A stretch of 64,000 bases of DNA, taken from contig MNCI01004262.1 in NCBI GenBank assembly GCA_015680685.1, positions 1,108,171 to 1,172,170 of the forward strand, given 5' to 3'. Numbering within the stretch: the stretch's first letter is position 1; every line of letters starts with the position of its first letter. The DNA is from Gnetum montanum. Lineage: Eukaryota; Streptophyta; Gnetopsida; Gnetales; Gnetaceae. A program made the translations under genes and the position numbers. This document shows, one piece after another, positions 1 through 9,199 of the stretch. The notes under the pieces were generated by a model, which saw only the letters and a program-made list of their open reading frames with translations, had not been told where the DNA came from and did not search any database.

Positions 1-7
1 TCAATTA

Positions 8-1333
8 ATGAGAGATATGTCTAACGAAATAGTGAAGCTTGAAAAATCCTTGGCAAGAGTTAATATCAAGGAAGAAAGGAAAAATAGGAAGCATAAACAT
101 CAAGACACTAAGTTAGCAGAAGATGAGGATGAAAGTGACCTTATTATGTACAACTTTCTTGATATTGAATCTAATAATGAGTTATCTAGTGTTCACTATG
201 CAAGTAAATCTTCTAGCAATGGATCAAGTGATACTTCTTCTCTATCAAGTTCTGAAGAAGATATGTCTTCAGATGATGAATGCAATAACAATGAGGAAAA
301 TGGATATAATCTTCGATCAAAAGAAAGAGTAACTACTTCTAGACCCCAAAATGTTATTGCTGATCCATCTACTAAGAGAAAATCTTTTGAGCCAAGTAGA
401 AGAGATAAGAATAAAGGTAAAGACAGTCAAGTTGAGAAAAGCACTCCAAATCAGTCTTTTAATAAATGGATAAAGAGATCAAGCTTTATTGGTGATGGAG
501 AGTATGATTTGATTAAAGACCTTAAACATGTCAAGGCCAATATTATATTTTATCAATTGCTTCAAATAGGAGATCAGCAAGGAAAGGATTTAGAGTTCAT
601 TAAAGGAAAAAGGAGAGTTAGAGAATTAGAGTTAAATTATGTGTCTAACAATGGTGAGAAATTAAAGACTTCGTATGATAAGGAAGCTCCTCCTTTTCTT
701 TTGACAATAAAATTAAAGGATAAATACTTACATAATTGTTTGGTTGATTCTGGAGCTACGTCTACTATAATGCCATTGTCTATATATAAGAAACTTGGTT
801 TGATTCTTGAAAAATCAAATAGAAAGATTGTTCAAATGGATAAAAGTAAAGTGAAGATTGTGGGTCAATTATCAAATATTCTATTGGAAATTGCTTCTGA
901 ACCCCACGTCAGAAGTAGAGTAACTATTCAAGTGGCACCAGATTTGCATAGTCTCTTATTGAGTAGAAGTTGGAGTAAAAACTTCTCAGGTTACATATCA
1001 ACAGATTATTCTCAAATGTGCCTACCTTGGAAAGGAGAACTAAATCAAATATACTTCTATAGTGAACCTTTCATGATTGATAACATTACTTCAAATGGAA
1101 AAAGTAAGATGGTTGAAAAAGGAGGTGTTGAAAACAAAATTTGTACACTCCAAGAAAATGAAAATTCATTTGAGAAAGAAGATGAGAGGATTGCTGAAGA
1201 AAAAGCTCAAAAAGATCAAGTTGAAAGCTCCAGCAAGCAAAAAAATAGTAGAGAGATTTCTTATGAGAAGGTTAGAGATATGAGGATTCCTACCAGAGTA
1301 ATCCTTACCATTCTCTTCCCATCTCAAGAATAG
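8..1333 (+). CDS. Gag C-terminus, protease and tail fusion of a family A Ty3/gypsy element (pol-less)
   Basis: This is a 441-codon open frame, with the upstream part of Gag outside the window. Residues ~1-150 are charged and Ser-rich, as in a Gag C-terminal linker; I see no CCHC zinc knuckle. An aspartic protease follows, with active site DSGAT at bases 745-759 and a downstream LLLSRSW motif. After the protease the frame runs straight into a Glu/Lys-rich tail ending in IPTRV..FPSQE. The same tail lies after integrase in the complete element (34100-34337). RNase H, RT and integrase are therefore missing, and the join is near 1165. The frame is intact, unlike every pol frame in the window. A polypurine tract and an LTR follow directly. 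I infer a non-autonomous derivative that needs RT and integrase supplied in trans. The choice of Met at 8 is arbitrary because the frame may start further left. Confidence 0.8.
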   Translation: MRDMSNEIVKLEKSLARVNIKEERKNRKHKHQDTKLAEDEDESDLIMYNFLDIESNNELSSVHYASKSSSNGSSDTSSLSSSEEDMSSDDECNNNEENGYNLRSKERVTTSRPQNVIADPSTKRKSFEPSRRDKNKGKDSQVEKSTPNQSFNKWIKRSSFIGDGEYDLIKDLKHVKANIIFYQLLQIGDQQGKDLEFIKGKRRVRELELNYVSNNGEKLKTSYDKEAPPFLLTIKLKDKYLHNCLVDSGATSTIMPLSIYKKLGLILEKSNRKIVQMDKSKVKIVGQLSNILLEIASEPHVRSRVTIQVAPDLHSLLLSRSWSKNFSGYISTDYSQMCLPWKGELNQIYFYSEPFMIDNITSNGKSKMVEKGGVENKICTLQENENSFEKEDERIAEEKAQKDQVESSSKQKNSREISYEKVRDMRIPTRVILTILFPSQE

Positions 1334-1522
1334 TCCATGAACAAAGGACTTGATAATGTACAGTTTGTTATTTTTGTTAGGAATGAGGTTTTTATACCAC
1401 CAAACCTTATGTTTGATGGAAATTTTCCTCCAAAAATATTTTTGTTCAACTGTAAAAATTCAATGAAAGTTTCAGTATGTTTTATTTTTGAAATGAGGCT
1501 GCAAAATTTTCTTTAAGCTTTT

Positions 1523-1535
1523 AAGGGGGTAGAAA
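1523..1535 (+). promoter_or_regulatory. Polypurine tract of family A element 1
   Basis: The purine run AAGGGGGTAGAAA lies directly before the LTR start TGTTGG. The complete element has the same run at 34526-34538. In this family of elements such a tract primes plus-strand DNA synthesis. Confidence 0.8.
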
Positions 1536-1592
1536 TGTTGGCACATTTTGGCCATTTCATGGAACAGGTTGATTTAAACAAAGGAGAAATTA

Positions 1593-2103
1593 TTCCTACC
1601 ATTTACTAGAAAGCATGAATATGTGAAGGAATTTAAACAACCTCATTGAACGGATGACGACATTGCAATTGTGAATGCTAGCATGAGAGTTTATCTAGAG
1701 TCAAAAGCAAATGGTGCATCAATTGTAGATATTTCTCTAGCTTATGGTAAGGTAGCCCTGGTTACTTTATCTACAACAAAGACATGAGAGTTTCTTATTG
1801 GGAAGCCATGGATATTTGATACTTTTGAGAATGTTTTCAAGGTGCTGCAACAAGATGTTTTGATAAAAATGATGCTCCTGGTGGCATGGTTGAGTTCAAG
1901 AAATCATTGATGTTGATTTTCCTTTTCAAATTCTATCTTTGGATGTCTGAAAAGGTACATCTTGATACTCCCGATTCCTACAAGTCTGTAGTGGCTCCTT
2001 ATGAAAGTATGCCATCTTATGGGATGTAGGTCTATGAGAATCGGCACGATGGAACAGGAGTGGGTCTTCTAGTTGCTCATTCCTCAGCAAAGTTTCAAGT
2101 TTA
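1593..2103 (+). pseudogene. Captured xanthine dehydrogenase fragment (middle of protein)
   Basis: In-frame translation gives FLPFTRKHEYVKEFKQ and then DDDIAIVNASMRV, which are hallmarks of plant xanthine dehydrogenase (FLPWTR..EFVKEFKQAHRRDDDIAIVNAGMRV-type region). After a frameshift come DAPGGMVEFKKSL, an FFKF-like segment, and the stretch before the molybdopterin domain (YENRHDGTGVG...SAKFQV). The intact enzyme oxidises hypoxanthine and xanthine to urate. Here there are stops and frameshifts and only about 170 codons of some 1350. It begins about 57 bp inside the LTR. No introns are apparent within it, which fits capture from RNA, although gene intron positions cannot be checked here. Confidence 0.88.
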
Positions 2104-2178
2104 AGACCCACTGGTACAAAACATGGCTGTGGAGAAGGTGGTTGTGGAGCATGCACTGTATTTGGTGGAGAAAGTTGA
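2101..2178 (+). pseudogene. Captured xanthine dehydrogenase [2Fe-2S] motif fragment
   Basis: Translation reads PTGTKHGCGEGGCGACTVF, the N-terminal ferredoxin-like [2Fe-2S] cysteine motif of xanthine dehydrogenase or aldehyde oxidase. It is followed by FGGES and a stop. In the protein this motif lies near residue 50, far upstream of the piece that precedes it here, so the two fragments are in permuted order. The junction is at about 2103 with a frame change. Confidence 0.85.
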
Positions 2179-2801
2179 ATGACTTGTTCACATTTTTAAC
2201 GAAAAGCTTGAAATTTGGGGACAGATTTCCAATCTTCAATTTCAGTTTTCCAAACTATTGTGTTTTTCCACATTAACAACAAGATGATGCTTGTGCCATA
2301 AGTATCATTTGAAGATTTATTAAAGTGAAAATAGAGATTCTAAGGAGAGACTCCATTGAAACTTCTCATTCATTGCTGTAATTGTACTTGGAAGGTTATT
2401 GTATACTATGCTGATCCTCTACCTCTGGCTAAGTTGATAGTGAAACTTAGAAATGATGATGCTCTATTGTAGCAAAGCCTACCATTCATTTACTATTTAA
2501 CCACAAAATATGGTTACATGAAGATTAAAAAATGTGGTTTCTCCTTTGTCCATGTTCACAACGACAGCGCCAATGTCAAGCACGATGACAAGGCAGGTCA
2601 TGCACGGCAAACAAAATTTGCAACGCTACCTTTTTCCGAAAGGAAGATGCTACCACGCCAAGGTTGAGAAATCTCTGGCTCTAAAATTCAAAAAAAGAAA
2701 AACTGAAATAGAGACATCTGTATCATTGCTGGAAGGCTAGAGAAATACAAGAAACACAAACAGAACCCAGACAGTACAAGTGGGCAGTAAATTTACAGAC
2801 C
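2179..2801 (+). other. Unassigned captured-looking sequence in U3
   Basis: This stretch lies between the XDH and HSP70 fragments. A 68-codon frame at 2534-2740 is Ser/Thr/Lys-rich and its DNA is less AT-rich than its surroundings. Another short frame near 2400 reads YADPLPLAKLIVKLRNDDAL. I recognise neither. They could be further host exons or leader sequences. Confidence 0.35.
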
Positions 2802-3118
2802 TCCATCGATGACATCGTGTTCATCGGCTGTTTTACACAGATCTTGAAGGTCTAGTAGTTGCTTCAGGACTTTTTCAATAGCAAGGAGCTTTGTAAGAGC
2901 ATCAACCCAAACGCGGTCGTTGCCTACGATGTAGCCATACAAGCCGTCATTCTCTCTAGTGAGTCCAATGACAAGGTCCAAGACCTGATCCTCCCCGATG
3001 CGACTCCGTTGTCCCTAGGCATCAAGATCATAGGCAGTGTCATGATGACGCTCATCCCCCACAACATGACTAGCCAGTTTATATCTATATGGACGAAACA
3101 GAAAAACATCTTATCCAT
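2802..3118 (+). pseudogene. Captured HSP70 fragment (end of nucleotide-binding domain into substrate-binding domain)
   Basis: Translation gives IDDIVFIGCFTQILKV, two stops, then [30 protein letters not shown], and [16 protein letters not shown]. These match the conserved HSP70 stretch ([42 protein letters not shown]...TPLSLG). The chaperone binds unfolded peptides in an ATP-dependent way. This copy covers about 100 codons, has tandem stops near 2853, and ends in a degraded match to the TIPTKKEQ region. It has no start codon and no end of its own. Confidence 0.92.
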
Positions 3119-3141
3119 CCTCTGGGCTGATGTACCAAATC

Positions 3142-3312
3142 AATGGCAAAAAATTTTATTCTTTGGCCAAGGCCGTGTCTCTACAACTGGATGTCTCTGC
3201 TTCTGAAAACAAGATCAGTCCCACAGTTAAAAAGGCTTTTTGATGCTTCGACAGTATACATGTTCTCATTAACAATGCTGGAAATGCGGAATCTACTGTA
3301 GGATACAGTGCA
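3142..3312 (+). pseudogene. Captured short-chain dehydrogenase/reductase fragment
   Basis: The frame reads [16 protein letters not shown], then VKKAF, a stop, and IHVLINNAGNA. The LDVS and NNAG motifs, about 30 residues apart, are diagnostic of the Rossmann-fold SDR family (the LDV..D and NNAG motifs flank helix 4). Only about 55 codons remain. It abuts the HSP70 fragment on the left and the serpin fragment on the right, forming a chimaeric run. The specific SDR enzyme cannot be named. Confidence 0.8.
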
Positions 3313-3382
3313 CCTGCACGACTACGATCAAGTGCAGGATCATGACTAACACATACTATTAACTGTGTCTGAGTTAAAGAGA

Positions 3383-3660
3383 GATGAAAACATGGTGTTT
3401 TATCCATTAAGCATAGCTGTGGCCATGTGCTTGGCTGCTGAAGGGGCCAAAGATCCAACGCTTCATCAGATTCTATAGACATGTTTTAAAATTGAATTGC
3501 TTCAGGAGGAAGATGCCTCTACCTCTGCCTCTAAGCAAGTCCATCAATTTGCTTTTAAAGTTTGTAGTGCCATTCTTGCAGATGCCAGTCCTTTGGGAGG
3601 TCCGTTATTGAGCTTCGTCAATGGAATCTGGATCGAGAAATCGCTGCCGATGACGATGAT
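3383..3660 (+). pseudogene. Captured plant serpin fragment
   Basis: Translation gives ENMVFYPLSIAVAMCLAAEGAK and PTLHQIL, a stop, then VCSAILADASPLGGPLLSFVNGIW and IEKSL. This follows the plant serpin N-terminal region: the NLVFSPLSI helix, GAKGPTLDQLL, and the FANGVWVDKSL strand. Both halves are in one frame apart from a single stop near 3476. Serpins trap proteases with a reactive-centre loop, which is not included. After 3660 the similarity ends; 3678-3899 is another open stretch (VVAIAARQ...VALTLPKFQ) that I do not recognise. Confidence 0.88.
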
Positions 3661-4310
3661 TATGGTGCTGGTAGTTCATGGCCATTATAGCCAAATGGAA
3701 AGATGATGAAATAGGAAGAGGTTTAGTAGTAGCCATAGCTGCAAGACAGGTTGTTTCTGAGCTGAGCATGGACATGGACGTGGCGTTGACGTTACCGAAA
3801 TTTCAGGCGCCTTTCCTTCCACCAATGAGGGAGCCACCAATCATTCTTAATTTATCATTGGTCACGCTAAGCCTCATCACCCAGTGGCATAACCAATAGG
3901 ATATAAACCTTTTTAATTAAATTTAATTTGATTTTCATTTTTCTTTGTCTAAGAAAGAAGTAAAGGGTATATTGTTATTGTTTCAAAAGGAAAGAGAAGT
4001 TATAGGGCAGTTATTCAATGTTATATGTGTATGGAACAAGTGTCCTTTGCAATTTTTAAAATATCATGGTGGTGATAACTTCCCCTTGGTGGTTACAACT
4101 AAATTTTAATTTCCCATGGTACTCATAACCACGAAATAGGCCACATGTCAACTATAGCCTTTTTGTCTCCATGGTGACCACTTGTCAATTGAATGGGCCT
4201 CTTGGCAACTACATGGGACACTTGCACCCGTAGCTTTTTTATCTGTATGGTGGTTATAACCACCCAAGATATTTTGTAACTTACCTACCTACCTTTGAAC
4301 CCTATAAAAA

Positions 4311-4320
4311 GGGTTCATGG
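4311..4320 (+). promoter_or_regulatory. TATA box of LTR 1
   Basis: CCTATAAAAA stands at the start of the segment shared with the other family A LTRs (27281 and 36719). The RNA start would be about 30 bp downstream. The shared downstream sequence then represents R and U5. Confidence 0.7.
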
Positions 4321-5513
4321 GTCACAGAGGGAGCACAACACTTTTGGGAGCTCTCTCTTGGAGACACACTCTTGGAAGACTTGTAAGAAGAATTGTGAAC
4401 GATTGCTTATAAGATGGCTTGCAAAAGAAAAGATTTCAGCCTCTTTGTCATACTCCTGTGAGTTATGTTTTATTTTTATTTTGTTTAAATTTTTTAGCTA
4501 GTGGTTTAGATAGTATCATCCTTGGCAAGTAATTTTGGGATTTTTAGATTGCTCTTATTGTTCTTGTTGCACGATAGAAATTTCTATTAAAATTTTTCCA
4601 TAGAAGTGCTTGTTTTTGAAATCCTTAAGAGCATTTTAGTAGTGAATTTGATTATTGTGCAATGTATAAGAACCACTATTGAGATTGTTGTAAGAGAGCC
4701 TCTACTTGTAGTCATGCCATTGAACGATTCCATAGTCAGGAGGGTTTAGAAAATCTTTGATATTTTGATTGGACCAGAATAGCTTCTTTTTATCTTTAAA
4801 GTGAATATTCGTGGTATTTAAATCAGAAATTGTCAAGTCTCTTGAAGGTTCTGTTGAATGCAATTGTTGACATCCATTATCTAGCCAAAATGGAGTCTCG
4901 TACGTGATAGTTTACGTAGTAATTTTTGGTAACGTAGTACGATTGTCTTGAAGAAATTACTTATTTGAGCCTTGGAAGTTTGAAAAATTCGTAGATATTG
5001 AATTTGGGATAGCTTTATTGCGAAGTGTTTACTCGTATCATTTTATCTTATTTAAATATTTGAGGTCTACACAAATCTACTTTCTTTTCTATCTATTTCC
5101 ATTGAATCTTACTCTATTTCTAGTTTTCTTGTGGAACTATCTCTTTCTCTAGGGAAAATTAGAGGTAGATTGGCAGAGTTATGCTCAAATGTTTTTGCAA
5201 AATTTTATTTGTTACAAGTAGGTATTATAAGGACTGTGTAGACTAGGCAATTGAACAAAATAGAAACTCTCATCAACTCACAGTACTTGGCAAAGTTGGC
5301 TGAATCTCTTTAAGACAAGTCATCTATAGTTTACACATAATGCAATCGTTTCATTTTTCACAATCGCACGCTGCAACAGCACACACACATACTCACATTA
5401 ACTACTGAGCCTATTTGGAGGTATCTAGGCCTTGGTGTTGCCAGAGACCAACAGGCATCTAAATCCTGTTCAAGGATACTCGTTGGCAGTCACGTCCGAA
5501 ACGGTCTTCAACA

Positions 5514-5665
5514 GTTCTTTTGGCGCTAGAAGGAGGGCTGAAAATTTAGCCTCTAGGTTCAAAGGGCTGAAAATTCAGCCTCTAAGTTCATAAGCCTTAT
5601 AATTTTAGCACATCAACAGTTCTTTGTTACTATAAAGGCTTAAGAAATTAGATACTACTTTCTTT
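5514..5665 (+). mobile_element. Family A leader with primer-binding-site-like sequence, truncated
   Basis: After the LTR end CAACA comes a 7-nt spacer and TGGCGCTAGAAGGAGGGC (5521-5538), then leader sequence matching 28562-28690 of the complete element. LTR 1 thus has internal sequence on both sides (3' part left, 5' leader right), as in a head-to-tail pair sharing one LTR. The similarity stops near 5665, where T1 begins. I cannot assign the tRNA for this PBS. Confidence 0.75.
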
Positions 5666-5669
5666 TTTC

Positions 5670-6590
5670 TTAATTTTCTATTTTTTAAATTTGTAAAACC
5701 ATGGGTCCCACCCTACACCCCCACACATGCTACTTTATGGAATAGTAACCATAACCAAGCCTTAACCCCCATGCATCCACATTGGGAATACCATACTCAA
5801 CGTGGATGCATGTCTTCCACTCCTCAAAAACATAAAAAGCTAACTTACCATTTTTAGTAGTTTCAACTTGCATCATTCAATCCCTAGCTTTAAAAGGGAT
5901 TAAACTTTTCTAAAACAATCACCATGGGTGTCCATCCTAGCTTACCCCCTTGGGGAAAGGGGGTTCAATATGGAACAAAAGGAGGTAATCCCCATTCATA
6001 CCCCCCACTACACATCACAGCCATATTTGACCCCCAAAAGAGACCCACATAACCAAGAGCCTATGCAATCACTCTCAACCACCCATAAACCTTGGAAAAC
6101 CTAGGGAAAAGTGGTAAAAAAAATTATTTGGTGGTTCCACACTTGAGGAAGGTGTCATCTGTGCTAAGCACCTTAACCCTAGCATTGATGGAAGGGAAGT
6201 GACAAAAAATTCCATAAATCAACCAGCTAGTTACCATGTTTGACCTTTATACTCTTTTACAACCTCCAATACCCTATCTCTTACATTCAAACAAGCTAAC
6301 TTGCAACTTTGTATCATATCTCATGTTGGTGAGTCCCCCCTTCATGCCATCTAGTGAGGGGCCAACATGGGGGTTTAAGAGGATATAACATAAAAATCCT
6401 CTTCCCCAACCTCTATTAACCATAGTTCTTACATTGAGAGCCTTGTTTCCCCTCTGTGATCTCCAATAGCTAATAACCTCCTTTGGTTCTCATCCCTTTG
6501 GTTCTTACTCCCTAGCTTATCTTCCCTTTCCCCCCACCCCCCTCTACCCCACCCTCTAGAGGGAGTGGGGGGTGGCTCAACATGGAAACA
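5670..6590 (+). other. T1 sequence before the tandem array, no gene
   Basis: This AT-rich stretch has no coding potential. Its start is the reverse complement of about 52380-52440 in T3 (ACCATGGGTCCCACC against GGTGGGGCCCATAA), so it is the segment just before the array. Degenerate half-units of the array can be seen, for example 'catccacattgggaatacc' near 5780. Confidence 0.55.
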
Positions 6591-8470
6591 AGGGGGTAAC
6601 CTCAAAGCATAATAAAAAAACCTTAAAATTGACAAATTTTGATCTTGGGTAATGTCTAGTAGCTTCAACAATCCTAGGAATCCACATGTATACACAAAAC
6701 TGATTAAAATTTGTCAAAAATCTACTCCTTGGAGTCCTCCACATNTAGCCTTAAAATTAACAAGTTTTTTCCTTGGGTGATGCCCAGTAACACTAGCAAC
6801 CCTAGGAATGCACATGCATGCCCAAAATTGATCAAAATTTCCCAAAAACCAACCCCTTGGGATCTTCTATGCTAATGCACCTCCTTGGAGAGAGAGAGAG
6901 AGAGGGGGGCGGGGGGTCGGCTACTCTCATTGTGGAAACAAGGGGGTAACTTCAAAAATTAACAAAAAATCCTTAAAACTGACAACATTTGATCTTGCGT
7001 AGTATTTGGTAGCACCAAAAACCCTAGGAATGTAGATGCATGCACAAATTTGATCAAAATTTATCAAAAATAAACTCATTTGAGTCCTCCACACTAACAC
7101 ACACACACACCTGTAGAGGGAAGGGCTCAATGTGGAAATAAGGGAGTAACATAAAAAGTTAATAAAATAACCTTAAAATTGACAAGTTTTGTCCTTGGGT
7201 GATGCCCAGCAACACCAACAATCCCAAGAATGCACATGCATGCCCAAAATTGATCAAAATTTGTCAAAAATATGCCCCATGGGATATTCCATGCTAACAC
7301 ACCCCTTGGAGGGTGGTCAATGTGGAAACAAGTGGGTAACCCCAAAACTTAATAAAAAAATCCTTAAATTTTACAACTTTTAATCTTGGGTAATGTTCGG
7401 TAGCACTAGTAACCCCGAGAATGCACATGAATGCACAAAATTGATCAAAATTTGTCAAAAATCAACTCATTAGAGTCCTCCACATAGACACATCTCCTTG
7501 AAGGGGTATCTCAACCTGGAAAGAAAAGGGTAACATAGAAAATCAATAAAATGACCTTAAAATTGACAAGTTTTGACCTTGGGTGATGCCTAGTAGCACC
7601 AAAAACCCTAGGAATGCACATGCATGTTCAAGATTGATTAAGATTCATAAAAAATTAACCCCTTAGAGTCTTAGTTACTAACACACCCCCTTGGAAGGAG
7701 GAATTAGTGTGGAAATAAGGTAGTAACTTCAAAAATTAATAAAAAAACCTTAAAATTAACAAATTTTCATCTTGGGTGATGCCCAACAACTTTGGCAACC
7801 TTGGGAATGCACATGCATGTCCAAAATTAATTACAATTTGTCAAAAAATCAATCCCTTGGAGACCTCCATGCTAACACATCTCCCTAGAGGGGGGCTCAC
7901 CATGGAAACAAGGAGATAACATAAGAAATTAATAAAATAACCTTAAAATTAACATGTTTTGACCTTGGGTGATGCCCAGCAGTACTAGTAATCTTGGGAA
8001 TGCACATGCATGTCCAAGACTAGTCAACATTCATAAAAACTCATCCCCTTAGAGTCTTCCACATTGACCCACCCCTTGGAAAAGGAGCTTAGCATGAAAA
8101 TAAATGGGTAATCCAAAAACTTAATTAAAAAAGCTTAAATTAAAAAATTTTGATCATGGGTAGTGTTCAGCAACACTAACAACCCCAAGAATGCACCTGC
8201 ATGCCCAAATTTGATCAAAATTTGTACCAAGAATCAACCCTTTAAAGTCCTCCATGTTGACACACTTCCATGGAGGGGGGATCAGCGTGGAAACAAAGGG
8301 GTAACATAAAAAATCAATAAAATGACCTTAAAATTAAAAATTTTTGGCCTTGGATGATGCCTAGTAGCATTGGCAACATGGAAATGCAAATGCATGACCA
8401 AAAGTAATCAAAAACCATCACAACTCAGCCCCTTAAAACCCTCCATGTTGACATACCCCCCTATAAGAGG
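6590..8470 (+). repeat. Tandem array of ~193 bp units (about 10 copies) in T1
   Basis: The phrase cttgggtgatgcccagcaac recurs near 6644, 6771, 6991, 7192, 7383, 7577, 7770, 7962, 8152 and 8347. The spacing is 190-201 bp except for 127 and 220 next to the N at 6745. Each unit also carries aatgcacatgcatg, a Thr/Leu-free AT stretch, and ggggggctca..gtggaaacaagg. Units differ by many substitutions, so the array is old. An inverted counterpart is at 49480-52330. Short frames in it (6429-6695, 7127-7345) are chance. Confidence 0.85.
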
Positions 8471-9190
8471 ACATTAGTGTAGAAGCAATGGGATCTCAGC
8501 ATAGAAGCTTCAAAGCTCTTGTTTTTTAGTCCCAAACAACTTAGAAAACAACCCTAGCTAATGTACAAATCCATCTAACAATTGTGCAGCCCCAAACCAT
8601 GGCCCTCTAAGGCCTAAAATTTGCAAAACTCAACCCTCTTTTGACCTAATTAGCCAAGTTTGACCATAGGTAGCATGCTTTACCTAATGTTTCAACTCTT
8701 TTATGGCCTTTTGTTGTATTATTAAATCTTATAACCTTATTTTAGCCTTTACATAGCCTTATACTTCCTTTATCTATTTTATTTACATTTTTTTAGCCTC
8801 TAATTGGTTCCAAATAATGGGGTTTGGCCTTCCTTAACCACTGTTTGACACCATGTAACCTTGGCCTACTATGGCCTTAAATTGGCATCATGACTTGCCA
8901 AGGCCTATAACTGGCAAAACCATGATCCTTGTTGACTAATTGCAACCTTATTTCTTTTGTTTGACCCTTACTTAGTCACTATTGCACTTTTTTGCTTGCT
9001 TTTACCTTATTTAAAGCATTGGATGACCTTATTTACACTAGAATAGAACATATTTGCATGATGTTATAGCATTTTAAGCATGATTTATTAATTTTTCTTT
9101 ACCCAAGTGTTAGTTAATATGAATTTGGTTAACATGCAAGATCAAAGTATGAGTACCTAGCAGCTAATCAGTTTACCTTTAAGCCTAATA
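8471..9190 (+). other. Spacer between tandem array and pol in T1
   Basis: AT-rich, with no coding frame. It contains copies of the short module-border repeat at about 8858-8930 (ggcctactatggccttaaa..ggca). Confidence 0.5.
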
Positions 9191-9199
9191 GGGCCTCAC

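Larger units (their letters stand above)
1536..5513 (+). repeat. Long LTR (3978 bp) of family A element 1, with host gene fragments in U3
   Basis: The LTR starts TGTTGGCACATTTTGGCC and ends CTTCAACA, so it has TG...CA ends with a near-inverted TGTTG/CAACA terminus. A PPT stands before it and a PBS-like leader after it. From about 4260 to 5513 it matches the LTRs of the complete element (27250-28561 and 36690-37989) almost base by base, including the TATA box, R and U5. From about 1570 to 4200 it has nothing in common with them. That part holds pieces of four or more host genes, all on the plus strand. From about 3900 to 4300 I see only AT-rich promoter-like sequence. Confidence 0.85.

Noticed and set aside
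3678-3899. Continuation of the serpin fragment
   Set aside because: A few serpin-like words (VALTLPKF) occur, but alignment cannot be carried from 3660 onward. Left unassigned.
6881-6920. (GA)n and G-run as a promoter GAGA element
   Set aside because: It lies within one unit of a tandem array and is a simple microsatellite expansion. No gene follows.
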